From the NCBI GenBank assembly GCA_040376705.1, contig JBEIQE010000009.1:50885-114884 (forward strand): DNA of 64,000 bases, given 5' to 3'. The notes below the pieces were generated by a model, which had not been told where the DNA came from, did not search any database, and was given only the letters and a program-made list of their open reading frames with translations. A program made the translations under genes and the position numbers. Below are positions 27,869-36,069 of the stretch, piece after piece. The DNA comes from JBEIQE01 sp040376705. Lineage in GTDB: Bacteria; Pseudomonadota; Alphaproteobacteria; UBA2400. Numbering within the stretch: the first letter of the stretch is position 1; each line of letters begins with the position of its first letter.

Positions 27869-28368
27869 CCACACCGAACCTCAGCCTGCCTTACAGCTTT
27901 GATACCACCAAGAATGGCCGTATGGCGCTACTTAGCCTGTGGGGCGCCGTACCGGTACTTCTAGTTTCGTATTTCATGATTGAAGCGTTTGGTGAGCTGG
28001 GTGGCGACATCCTCATGATGCTGCGTGTTTTGCTGCCAGTAATTGCTGTTATTGATGTCATTGCAGGATACTGGCTCTACCGCAAAGGCCAAGGCGCCAC
28101 AGGCACTATCAGCGCGCATATGGTGCAGGTGACGGCCGACCGCTTTTTGGGCCTGCACAGCAGCGCGCCTGAAGGCACCTTCACCCTGCAGCAGTTGGAG
28201 GGCATTGGCCTTAGCCTTACCAGTGTAAAGGGCAACAAGCTGGGGCATGTCAGCCTGATTGGCAAAGACAAAGCCCATACCATCAAGCTCATCAGCACTG
28301 TGCCCGACAAGGCCGAAGCGCTGGCCGCCTTCCTGAGCCGCGAGCTGAATCTGGCGAGGATTGCATGA
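27865..28368 (+). CDS. Membrane protein inside suf operon, paralogue 2
   Basis: 167 residues. It shares the start signature LPYSFDTTKNGR with its two neighbours, then two hydrophobic helices (about 20-40 and 48-68) and a soluble domain (GTISAHMVQVTADRFLGLHS ... FTLQQLEGIGLSL ...) ending in an amphipathic helix (KAEALAAFLSRELNL). The layout is the same as in paralogues 1 and 3 although sequence identity is low. It is coupled on both sides by ATGA overlaps, implying coordinated and perhaps equimolar synthesis. Confidence 0.8.
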   Translation: MTTPNLSLPYSFDTTKNGRMALLSLWGAVPVLLVSYFMIEAFGELGGDILMMLRVLLPVIAVIDVIAGYWLYRKGQGATGTISAHMVQVTADRFLGLHSSAPEGTFTLQQLEGIGLSLTSVKGNKLGHVSLIGKDKAHTIKLISTVPDKAEALAAFLSRELNLARIA

Positions 28369-28850
28369 GCACGCCTCTCGAACTGCCATATGCTTATGAC
28401 ACCCGCACCAAGGGCCGCATTTTTGCTCTTGGCAGTGCGTTACTTATGGCCATCGGCTTTACGTTCTTTGCTGACATAGACCTCGACCGTACCGGGCCGA
28501 TTATGTTTGTAGCGCTGGCAAGCCTTGGCATGGGCCTGCTGGTTTATCGCAATCAGGCCGGTGCGCGCTGCGAGGTTACTTCTTCGTATATTAATTTCGA
28601 GCCGGATAGCTTCCTGGGCATCCCCAGCGCCGGTGGTAAAGGTTCATTTGTAGCCAGTGACTTTGCTGCGGTACAGCGCACCAGCATGTCAGGCGATATG
28701 GCGCGCGTCATTCTCATACCGGCGCGCAAACCTGTACCTAAAATATACCTGCAGCCTTTGCGCCCGTCGCAGGCAAACTATCTTGGCGAGCTGATTGCCA
28801 CTGCCATGAAACTGCCTCTTCAGGGCAATGCTGACTCGTTGAACAGATAA
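28365..28850 (+). CDS. Membrane protein inside suf operon, paralogue 3
   Basis: 161 residues. The N-terminus LELPYAYDTRTKGR is again the shared signature, followed by two hydrophobic helices (about 20-35 and 43-60) and a soluble domain (CEVTSSYINFEPDSFLGIPS ... FVASDFAAVQRTS ...). It overlaps paralogue 2 by four bases and ends 11 bases before sufC. The FLGIPS and FLGLHS segments of paralogues 3 and 2 line up. Function unknown. Confidence 0.8.
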   Translation: MSTPLELPYAYDTRTKGRIFALGSALLMAIGFTFFADIDLDRTGPIMFVALASLGMGLLVYRNQAGARCEVTSSYINFEPDSFLGIPSAGGKGSFVASDFAAVQRTSMSGDMARVILIPARKPVPKIYLQPLRPSQANYLGELIATAMKLPLQGNADSLNR

Positions 28851-28861
28851 TAGAACCGGAT

Positions 28862-29614
28862 ATGACCATGACCCTGCTCAAGATCGATACCCTCTCCGCC
28901 AAGTTTGATGGCAAAGATATTCTCAACGGCCTGTCGCTGGCCATTCCGGCGGGCGAAGTGCATGCCATTATGGGCCCCAACGGCTCGGGCAAAAGCACGC
29001 TCGGCTATGTGCTCTCGGGCCGCGATGGCTATGAAGTTACCGGCGGCACCGCCACGCTGATGGGCCAAGACCTGTTCGCACTTGAGATTGAAGAACGCGT
29101 TGCGGCTGGCCTGTTCCTGGCCCTGCAGTATCCGGTTGAAATTCCGGGTGTGAGCAACATGAACTTCCTGCGCACCGCGTTTAATGCTGTACGCAAGGCA
29201 CGCGGAGAGCCAGAGCTTGAGGCAGCGCCGTTTTTAAAGCACGTCCGCAGCAAGGCCGCCATTTTGGGCATTGCGGATGACATGCTCAAACGCCCCGTGA
29301 ACGTGGGCTTCTCGGGCGGTGAGAAAAAGCGCATGGAAATGCTGCAGCTGCTCCTGCTCGAGCCCAAGATGGTTATTCTCGATGAAACCGATAGCGGCCT
29401 CGATATCGATGCGCTGAAGGTAGTGGCCGATGCCGTAAACAGCCTGCGCGCGCCAGATCGCAGCTTTATTGTGATTACGCATTATCAGCGCCTGCTCGAT
29501 TACATTACGCCCGACCATGTGCATGTGCTGGCCAAGGGCAAGATCATCAAGAGCGGCGGGCCTGAACTGGCTAAAGAGTTGGAGGCGACCGGCTATGCCA
29601 ACATTGCAGCCTGA
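28862..29614 (+). CDS. sufC: Fe-S assembly ATPase SufC
   Basis: 250 residues of the ABC ATPase fold without membrane segment. Walker A is GPNGSGKST, the signature LSGR region is followed by FSGGEKKRMEMLQ, and Walker B reads MVILDETDSGLD. SufC binds SufB and SufD and drives the conformational change needed for cluster formation. sufD starts 20 bases before its stop. Confidence 0.97.
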   Translation: MTMTLLKIDTLSAKFDGKDILNGLSLAIPAGEVHAIMGPNGSGKSTLGYVLSGRDGYEVTGGTATLMGQDLFALEIEERVAAGLFLALQYPVEIPGVSNMNFLRTAFNAVRKARGEPELEAAPFLKHVRSKAAILGIADDMLKRPVNVGFSGGEKKRMEMLQLLLLEPKMVILDETDSGLDIDALKVVADAVNSLRAPDRSFIVITHYQRLLDYITPDHVHVLAKGKIIKSGGPELAKELEATGYANIAA

Positions 29615-30641
29615 GTGGCCCAACAACAAGATTGAAGAGTTCAAGTACACCAACCTCGCCAAGTTGAGTGCGCTTGAGCTTAAAGTCGGCCGCAGCGAGT
29701 TGCGCCATTCGCCCAAGCTTGACGGCGTAACGGTTTCGGCCCTGCCGCCAGCGCTTGATATGCCGGTAACACCGCTTACCCAGCGCGCATTAGCGAGTTA
29801 TGATAACGGCTGGCTGATTGAAGCTACGGGTGAGAGCACTGCACCGCTTGAGCTTGACCTGTTTGCGGGCGAATACACCAGCTCGGCCCCGCGAGTTGCC
29901 ATTAAGCTTGCCGCCAATACCAAGCTTATGGTTTTTGAATCAGCTTTTGCGGGCGCAAGCTGCCTTACCAACCAGCTTTGGCAAATTGAATTGGCCGAGG
30001 GCGCACAGCTTTGCCACATTCGCCTGCAATGCAGCTCAGGCGATGCCACGCATCTGGCCACCAGCAAGGTTACTGTAGGCCGTAATGCGCAGTATAAACT
30101 GCTGACGCTTAACACGGGCGCTGCGCTCTCGCGTTACGAGCCGCATATTACGCTCGCAGCTCCGGGCGCCGATGCCAGCCTGACGGCCATAAACCTGCTT
30201 ACCGGCACGCAGCATGGCGATGTCACCAGCTTCATGCATCATCAGAGCCCGCAGGGCAGCTCGCGCCAGATGGTGCGCAGCGTGCTGGCGGGCCATGCGC
30301 GCGGTGTGTATCAGGGTAAAATCATGGTGGCACCGGATGCGCAAAAAACCAGTGCGCAGCAGAGCAGTAAAGCACTCCTGCTCTCAAGCGGCGCCGAGAT
30401 GAACACCAAACCTGAACTTGAAATTTTTGCCGATGATGTAACCTGCAGCCATGGTGCGACGACGGGCACGATTGACCGTATGGCGCTCTATTACCTCAAG
30501 GCCCGCGGCATCCCTGAAGCACAAGCGCGCGCCCTTCTGGTGAGTGGCTTTATCGCCGAGGCCCTGGATAGCGTTACGCATGACAGCTTACGCCTGCGGC
30601 TTGAACAGCAAGTCGCCCAGTTCATGGAGCGTACATTATGA
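29595..30641 (+). CDS. sufD: Fe-S assembly protein SufD
   Basis: 348 residues from the ATG at 29595 (MPTLQPEWPNNKIEEFKYTN), chosen because the W(R)..EEFKYTN start is typical; the longer frame to 29517 lies within sufC. C-terminal hallmarks are YQGKIMVAPDAQKTSAQQSS, LEIFADDVTCSHGATTG and YYLKARGIPEAQARALL. SufD pairs with SufB in the SufBC2D scaffold. sufS starts within its stop codon (ATGA). Confidence 0.95.
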   Translation: MPTLQPEWPNNKIEEFKYTNLAKLSALELKVGRSELRHSPKLDGVTVSALPPALDMPVTPLTQRALASYDNGWLIEATGESTAPLELDLFAGEYTSSAPRVAIKLAANTKLMVFESAFAGASCLTNQLWQIELAEGAQLCHIRLQCSSGDATHLATSKVTVGRNAQYKLLTLNTGAALSRYEPHITLAAPGADASLTAINLLTGTQHGDVTSFMHHQSPQGSSRQMVRSVLAGHARGVYQGKIMVAPDAQKTSAQQSSKALLLSSGAEMNTKPELEIFADDVTCSHGATTGTIDRMALYYLKARGIPEAQARALLVSGFIAEALDSVTHDSLRLRLEQQVAQFMERTL

Positions 30642-31888
30642 GCGCCATAAAGCAGACCCAGACCAACGCCCCTTATGATGTTGAGCGCGTACGGGCCGAC
30701 TTCCCCATTCTGCAGCGCCGCGTACACGACAAGCCACTGGTGTATCTCGATAACGCTGCCTCAGCGCAAAAGCCGCATGTAGTAGTCGAGGCCATGCGCC
30801 AGCTGTATGAGGAAGAATATTCAAACGTACACCGTGGTGTACACTTTCTCTCTGGCTGCGCCACACTACGGTTTGAGAATGCGCGCGAAACCGCCCGCCG
30901 CTACATCAACGCTGGCTCGGTAGATGAAATCATCTTCACCCGCGGCGCGACTGAAGCAGCCAACCTGATGGCCTATAGCTTTGGCCGTACGTTCCTGAAA
31001 GCAGGCGATGCGATTGTGCTCTCGCAGCTCGAGCATCACGCCAACATCGTGCCGTGGCAGCTGCTGGCCGCCGAGCGCGACATCAAAATCAAAATCGCGC
31101 CGATTGATGCCACCGGACAGCTGATTCTTGAAGAATACGAAAAGCTCCTCACCCCTGAGGTGAAGCTGGTGGCCATCAGCCATATGAGCAATTCGCTCGG
31201 CACCATTCTGCCTGCCGCAAGCATCATCAAGCTCGCGCACGTACGCGGCATACCTGTGCTGCTCGATGGCGCGCAGGCCGCCACGCATATGAAGGTGGAT
31301 GTGCAGGCGCTGGATGCCGACTTCTACATGTTCTCCAGCCACAAGATTTACGGCCCCACTGGCATTGGCGTGCTCTACGGCAAAAAAGCCTGGCTCGACA
31401 AAATGCCGCCGTGGCAGGGTGGCGGTGATATGATTGACAAGGTCAGCTTCAAAGGCACCACCTTCAAGCCTGCGCCACAACGGTTCGAAGCCGGCACGCC
31501 TGCGATTGCCGAAGCGATTGGTTTTGCGGTTGCGCTTGATTATGTCAGCGCCATCGGCAGGGCCAATATCATGGCCCATGAGAAAGCACTGCTTGATTAC
31601 GGCACGCAGCTACTGAGCGAAATCAAGGGCCTCACCATTCATGGTACGGCCGCTGAGAAGGGTGCAATCATCTCCTTCACGATGAATGATGCCCACCCGC
31701 AGGATATCGGCATGCTGGTCGACCGGCAGGGCATTGCCATTCGTACTGGCCATCATTGTTGTATGCCGCTGATGGAGCATTTGGGGATTAGCGGCACCTG
31801 CCGGGCCAGCTTCGGGCTTTATAACACCTTTGAGGAAGTTGAGGCACTCGCGGCTTCCCTGCGCAAAGCGGCGGAGCTGCTATCATGA
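30638..31888 (+). CDS. sufS: Cysteine desulfurase SufS
   Basis: 416 residues, class V PLP aminotransferase fold. The N-terminus VRADFPILQ and YLDNAASAQKP is typical of SufS. The PLP lysine lies in FSSHKIYGPTGIGVLYG. The catalytic region RTGHHCCMPLM places two cysteines at 374-375, of which the first or second forms the persulfide. It supplies sulfur to the SufBCD scaffold. No separate SufE or SufU gene was seen in the window. Confidence 0.97.
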   Translation: MSAIKQTQTNAPYDVERVRADFPILQRRVHDKPLVYLDNAASAQKPHVVVEAMRQLYEEEYSNVHRGVHFLSGCATLRFENARETARRYINAGSVDEIIFTRGATEAANLMAYSFGRTFLKAGDAIVLSQLEHHANIVPWQLLAAERDIKIKIAPIDATGQLILEEYEKLLTPEVKLVAISHMSNSLGTILPAASIIKLAHVRGIPVLLDGAQAATHMKVDVQALDADFYMFSSHKIYGPTGIGVLYGKKAWLDKMPPWQGGGDMIDKVSFKGTTFKPAPQRFEAGTPAIAEAIGFAVALDYVSAIGRANIMAHEKALLDYGTQLLSEIKGLTIHGTAAEKGAIISFTMNDAHPQDIGMLVDRQGIAIRTGHHCCMPLMEHLGISGTCRASFGLYNTFEEVEALAASLRKAAELLS

Positions 31889-32214
31889 CCGAGGAAGTGA
31901 AAATCGTTGAAGATGAGCTGCGCGAACAGATAATCGCTGCGCTCAAAACCGTGCAGGACCCCGAGATCCCGGTTGATATCTACGAACTGGGCCTTATCTA
32001 TCGTCTTGATATCCACCCGTCGGGCGATGTGGAGGTCGATATGACCCTCACGGCCCCCGGCTGCCCGGTCGCAGGCGAAATGCCAGGTCAGGTGCAGGCG
32101 GCGGTTGAAACGGTAGATGGTGTCCGCTCGGCCCATGTACGGTTAGTATGGGATCCGCCATGGGATCGTGCTAAAATGAGTGAAGAAGCGCAACTGGCTC
32201 TGGGGTTTTTCTGA
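31885..32214 (+). CDS. sufT: SUF-associated DUF59/MIP18 protein (SufT)
   Basis: 109 residues, the MIP18/PaaD-like domain with the motif DPEIPVDIYELGLIY (25-39) and the conserved cysteine in LTAPGCPVAGEMP (Cys60). Proteins of this type aid maturation or transfer of Fe-S clusters. The ATG overlaps the sufS stop by four bases and sufA follows after two bases. Confidence 0.9.
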   Translation: MTEEVKIVEDELREQIIAALKTVQDPEIPVDIYELGLIYRLDIHPSGDVEVDMTLTAPGCPVAGEMPGQVQAAVETVDGVRSAHVRLVWDPPWDRAKMSEEAQLALGFF

Positions 32215-32216
32215 TC

Positions 32217-32576
32217 ATGACCAAACGCGAACTGCCACCACCCTTTACCCTCAGCGAGAGCGCACAGGCGCATATCGCCAAGGCACTGGCGGCCGAACCC
32301 GCTGCCCTCGGCTTGCGCGTTGGCCTCAAAGGTGCTGGCTGCTCGGGTAACAAGTACACTTTCGAGATTGCCAAGGAGCAGCGCCCGGCTGATCGTGTTG
32401 CCACTGTCGGCGGTTTCCGTGTTTTCATCGACCCGAAGGCCGAAATCAATCTCATAGGCTCAACGCTGGATATTGTGGTCACCGGCCCCAATAAAGTGCT
32501 CGATTTCGTCAATAACCCCAATGAAAGTGCGCGTTGCGGGTGCGGCGAAAGTGTCATGTTCAAGCCACAACCGTAA
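32217..32576 (+). CDS. sufA: A-type Fe-S carrier protein (SufA/IscA)
   Basis: 119 residues of the HesB/IscA family. The three ligand cysteines are visible at 42 (GAGCSGNKY), 107 and 109 (ARCGCGESVMF). A-type proteins receive clusters from the scaffold and pass them to apo-enzymes. It is the last gene of the suf operon; no clear terminator follows it. Confidence 0.93.
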   Translation: MTKRELPPPFTLSESAQAHIAKALAAEPAALGLRVGLKGAGCSGNKYTFEIAKEQRPADRVATVGGFRVFIDPKAEINLIGSTLDIVVTGPNKVLDFVNNPNESARCGCGESVMFKPQP

Positions 32577-32634
32577 GCTTGTCAGCGCGCGCATATAAGG
32601 CATAATGGGGCACGTTTCCTTAGCTGAGGTCTTC

Positions 32635-33639
32635 ATGCGCCACATTGCCCTTTCTCTCGTTTCAGTTCTTGCCCTAACCGCTCCGGCATTTGCCAGCGGT
32701 ACGCCCGCCACACCGCCAGCCGCGCCTGCGGCTGCCCCCGCAGCACCGGCACCTGCCGGCACTACCGCTACAGCCAACCCCGGCATTTCGCCCGACATTG
32801 GCAAGCTGGTTGACGTTGCCACCATTCCTGCGCTGCAGAACATCGTGGTAGCTGGCACCCAGCTGCGTTACATCGGCGATGAACATGGCCTCAAGGCTTA
32901 CTTCGTGAGCAACGCGGGTCAGGCCCAGATCCTCTACATCACACCGGATGGTCAGGCCTCGCTGGTGGGCGCGATGTTCAGTGGCGATGGTACCCCGGTT
33001 TCGGTCATGCAGCTGGCCCGTTTGCGCCAGACCGGTTTTGACCCCGTGCCCTACCTCAACAACAATGTAAATCCCTCGCCCGTAGCTGCCGCTACCGGCG
33101 CAACAGCTGGCACCACACCGCCGGTCACCGCTGGTGCGACTGCGGCCCCTGCAGTCGCTGCCCCCACCATGAGCGCTGGCGAACAGCTGCTGGCCGAAAC
33201 CAAAACTGCCAGCTGGATTGCCTTTGGCGAAAGCGCGGGCCGCGAAGTAACCGTATTCATGGATCCGAATTGCGATCACTGCCACAACCTGTTCAAGGCC
33301 CTGCAGCCTTATGTTGCGGCAAACAAGATTTATCTGCGCGTGATTCCAGTGGTGGTGATTGGCGAAAACAGCCGTACCGACAACATCAACATCCTCAGCG
33401 CTGCTGACCCGCAGGCTGTCTGGACTGCCAAGATCAACGGCCAGCCGGTACCTGTTCCCAACCCGGTTAACCCGCAGGCTGAAGTTTCGGTCGCCAGAAA
33501 TACCACCCTCTTCACCCGCTGGCAGCTGCCGGTTGCACCGTACACCGTGTACCGCACCAACGCAGGCGAGGTTAAGGTTGTCTCGGGCACCCCGACCGAC
33601 TTTAACGCCTTCCTGACAGATCTGGGTATTACCCCGTAA
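32635..33639 (+). CDS. Exported thioredoxin-fold protein (DsbG/DsbC-like)
   Basis: 334 residues from the ATG at 32635 (an upstream in-frame ATG at 32605 would precede the signal peptide by ten residues). The signal peptide HIALSLVSVLALTAPAFAS is followed by an Ala/Pro linker, a DsbC-type N-terminal domain (about 50-150), a second Ala/Thr linker and a thioredoxin domain with CxxC motif FMDPNCDHCHNL near 213. It is probably a periplasmic disulfide isomerase or reductase; the two low-complexity linkers are unusual. A terminator follows. Confidence 0.8.
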   Translation: MRHIALSLVSVLALTAPAFASGTPATPPAAPAAAPAAPAPAGTTATANPGISPDIGKLVDVATIPALQNIVVAGTQLRYIGDEHGLKAYFVSNAGQAQILYITPDGQASLVGAMFSGDGTPVSVMQLARLRQTGFDPVPYLNNNVNPSPVAAATGATAGTTPPVTAGATAAPAVAAPTMSAGEQLLAETKTASWIAFGESAGREVTVFMDPNCDHCHNLFKALQPYVAANKIYLRVIPVVVIGENSRTDNINILSAADPQAVWTAKINGQPVPVPNPVNPQAEVSVARNTTLFTRWQLPVAPYTVYRTNAGEVKVVSGTPTDFNAFLTDLGITP

Positions 33640-33657
33640 TATCAATACGTTGCAATC

Positions 33658-33693
33658 AAACGGCGCTTGCTGCGGCAGGCGCCGTTTCTTTTT
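33658..33693 (+). terminator. Rho-independent terminator after the DsbG-like gene
   Basis: Stem AAACGGCGC (33658-33666)/GCGCCGTTT (33679-33687) with a 12-base loop, followed by a T-rich run (TTTCTTTTT). Confidence 0.85.
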
Positions 33694-33792
33694 GAATTTC
33701 AAAAAACCAGCCAGACTTACAAGCATTTAGCTGTGGCACAAGCTGGCCGCATCAGTCTAGATTGCACTGTTATTTTTTAGGAGTTTTTTATA

Positions 33793-34476
33793 GTGCAGTA
33801 TTCTTCACACCAGCCCCGCCTGATCGCCATCTCATCACATAAGGGCGGCTCGGGCCGCACCACACTGGCACTCAACCTTGCAGCCGCCTGGTCAGATGCG
33901 GGCGAGCATACAGTTGTGGTAGATCTCGATCCACGCCAGGGTGCCAGCCTGTGGGCGCTGCACACCAACCACTCAACCGCCAGCTTCAACCCACTTGCCA
34001 TGGTACTGGCTGGCCTGTCAGACAGTGAAGAAGAAGGCGCCTCACCGGTGGCCGATATCCTCGGTCAGGCCCGCCGCAACAACGCTGTGAATGTGATTGT
34101 GGACCTGCCCGCCCAGCCTGACTACCGCAGCATGGCTGTCCTTAAAGCGGCTGATCTCATTCTTGTGCCCGCTGCAGGTTCAGCACTCGATGCCGACCTG
34201 ACCGCCAGTACACTTAAAGCCATTCGCGAAAGCGCGCATGAATATACCCCCGCGCCCGCGTTTATTGTGCCGGTGCTCGAAGCCGGGCAACTGCCCTCGC
34301 AGGGCCTGCGCGCCATGGGCCTGCCGCTGGCCCCCGTACTGCACCGTCAGCCCGAGCTCTCACAAGGCCTTGCCACCCCCGGCAGCAAAGCCGCCAGCGA
34401 AGTTGCAGCCATTGCGGCTTATGCCAGTGAGCGCCTGCAGCAAAAGCAGGCTGCACCGGCATTTGCTGCTGCCTGA
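33793..34476 (+). CDS. ParA/MinD-type ATPase (orphan)
   Basis: 227 residues from a GTG preceded by TAGGAG. The deviant Walker A SSHKGGSGRTT (14-24) and the VVVDLDPRQGASLWAL segment are typical of ParA-like ATPases. No parB or centromere-like repeats lie nearby, so a plasmid partition role is unlikely. Such orphans position other cell components. The next gene starts 41 bases on, in the same direction. Confidence 0.85.
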   Translation: MQYSSHQPRLIAISSHKGGSGRTTLALNLAAAWSDAGEHTVVVDLDPRQGASLWALHTNHSTASFNPLAMVLAGLSDSEEEGASPVADILGQARRNNAVNVIVDLPAQPDYRSMAVLKAADLILVPAAGSALDADLTASTLKAIRESAHEYTPAPAFIVPVLEAGQLPSQGLRAMGLPLAPVLHRQPELSQGLATPGSKAASEVAAIAAYASERLQQKQAAPAFAAA

Positions 34477-34517
34477 GTAATTGACTTAAGGTCTGCAGAG
34501 CCGCTAAGTCTTGTGCC

Positions 34518-35702
34518 ATGAGCGGGCCTGAAGAAGATAACAACAAGACTGCGCGCCACGCGTTGTGGGTTAACACGACCCTCAATCGTTACTATTCGCT
34601 CGAGGGCGATTTTTACAGCAATGATGCTGCAGCCCATCTCTACATGGCGCTTGAAGCTTTGGAGGATGATACCTCCGCCCGCAAGGTTGCGCGCCTGCTG
34701 GCAAGCTCACGTCCTGAGAATAGCGATGCGGCAACTGCCCTCACCCATTGGTGGCTTTCCAACCTGCGCGCTGATGAGCAGGTAACACCTTGGCAGCGCC
34801 TGGATGAACTGGCGCAGGGCAGAGCCTGCCCTTACTACGAAGCGCAGCTTGGCTGTTTACTGACCGACCCGGTGACGGCGCAAACAGCGCTGGAGACGGG
34901 ATTGAAACAGATTGAGCTGGGCGGCCCACTCGCCATGCCTGCACATAACACTATCGAGGCACATGCAATACGTCTGGCCAGCATTACACCGGATGTTGCG
35001 CTGTTCCCGCTGCTGCAACATGCGCATACGCATGATTTAGTGCAGCTGCGTACGGCTACCCGCGCCGAACTGCACCGTGTGCCACCTGTTACGCTTGAGC
35101 ACTGGTATGATGAGGCCCGCAAGCTCGAGAATAGCGCTGTTATAAAAAGCGATCTTTCGGCCGCTTATCTCACCAATATAACAGCCCTGTGCGCTACCGA
35201 TGCAGCCGAGGCATGGCGGTGTATCGATGGACTGGAACAGCGCTGGAATAACGGGCGGCCTGCGATTGTGAAACGTACTGCAGCGCCGGTTGCAACGGTG
35301 TTCAATGCCTATGCGACCGCAAAGCCATGGCTGGCCTCATATATCTCGGCCCGCAATATTAAGGCTGCCCCATCGGCCACCGCACGGCTAAGCGCACTGG
35401 CCGATACGCAGCAGCAAGTCAGCACACTGCCCCCGCCAGCCCAGCTGGTGTTTCTGGCGCAGCTGCATGCGCGGCTTATGGATATGCCCGAGCTGGTACG
35501 GCCCAGCCGCGAACAACTGCTCACGCTACACAGAGCCTATCCGGATGCCGGTGTAACCCAAACACTCAACGAACTGGCGCTTGGCGATATCGTGCTGCAG
35601 AACTACCTCGCGCCAGAGCCACCACCTGCTGCGCATGTACCGCCCCCACCACCAAGCCCGCTCAAGCGATTGCGCAACTGGCTGGTCCAGCGCTTGCCCT
35701 AG
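34518..35702 (+). CDS. Hypothetical protein downstream of ParA-like ATPase
   Basis: 394 residues, alpha-helical and alanine/leucine-rich with no signal peptide, ending in a proline-rich stretch (EPPPAAHVPPPPPSPLKR) and a basic tail. The helical pairs might be TPR-like, which I cannot confirm. Position suggests a functional link with the ParA-like ATPase. No family was recognised. Confidence 0.65.
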   Translation: MSGPEEDNNKTARHALWVNTTLNRYYSLEGDFYSNDAAAHLYMALEALEDDTSARKVARLLASSRPENSDAATALTHWWLSNLRADEQVTPWQRLDELAQGRACPYYEAQLGCLLTDPVTAQTALETGLKQIELGGPLAMPAHNTIEAHAIRLASITPDVALFPLLQHAHTHDLVQLRTATRAELHRVPPVTLEHWYDEARKLENSAVIKSDLSAAYLTNITALCATDAAEAWRCIDGLEQRWNNGRPAIVKRTAAPVATVFNAYATAKPWLASYISARNIKAAPSATARLSALADTQQQVSTLPPPAQLVFLAQLHARLMDMPELVRPSREQLLTLHRAYPDAGVTQTLNELALGDIVLQNYLAPEPPPAAHVPPPPPSPLKRLRNWLVQRLP

Positions 35703-36069
35703 TATTCGCGTTATGCGTTGCAATTTGCGACGCAATTTGCAAATTGCACGAGCTATGAATATTCAAGCAATTGATAATAATACATTTTTTAATTGGCACA
35801 GCGCTTGCTCTTATTATCTCAGAGGGGCAATACAAAACACCCGAGCAAAACAGGCAGGCAAGCAAGAAGAAGAAATAACGGGTTGGGCCGGCGGCGGACC
35901 AGAACCCGAAGGTGAAAAGAAAATCCGCCGCCCAAAATCAGATAGCCGTTCAGGCTAAGAGAGTTAGGTCCGGGGTTTCGGGGTATTCCCGCAAGAAGTC
36001 GCCTCCAAGCGCCCCACCACCGGATCTATATGAGGGCCATCCTGGAGCAGGGATGGCCCTCAATGATTC
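35703..36069. other. Intergenic region with small ORF and hairpins
   Basis: This 367-bp stretch between convergent genes is locally AT-rich at first. It holds a possible 67-codon ORF from the ATG at 35755 (MNIQAIDNNTFFNWHSACSY..., basic and Gly/Pro-rich C-terminus, stop before 35959) with a weak ribosome site. A 9-bp inverted repeat GGCGGCGGA (35890-35898)/TCCGCCGCC (35924-35932) lies inside the ORF. A perfect 11-bp hairpin is at 36032-36061. It could equally carry a structured RNA; I could not match tmRNA, 6S or SRP RNA. Confidence 0.35.
36032..36061 (-). terminator. Hairpin between convergent genes
   Basis: Perfect 11-bp stem GAGGGCCATCC/GGATGGCCCTC with an 8-base loop, eight bases past the stop of the HerA-like gene. 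It lacks a clear T run on either side, so intrinsic termination would be weak. Confidence 0.5.

Noticed and set aside
32674..33726. 350-codon open frame on the minus strand
   Set aside because: Antisense to the DsbG-like gene with its signal peptide and CxxC motif; rich in Arg/Gly/Cys as expected of a mirror frame.
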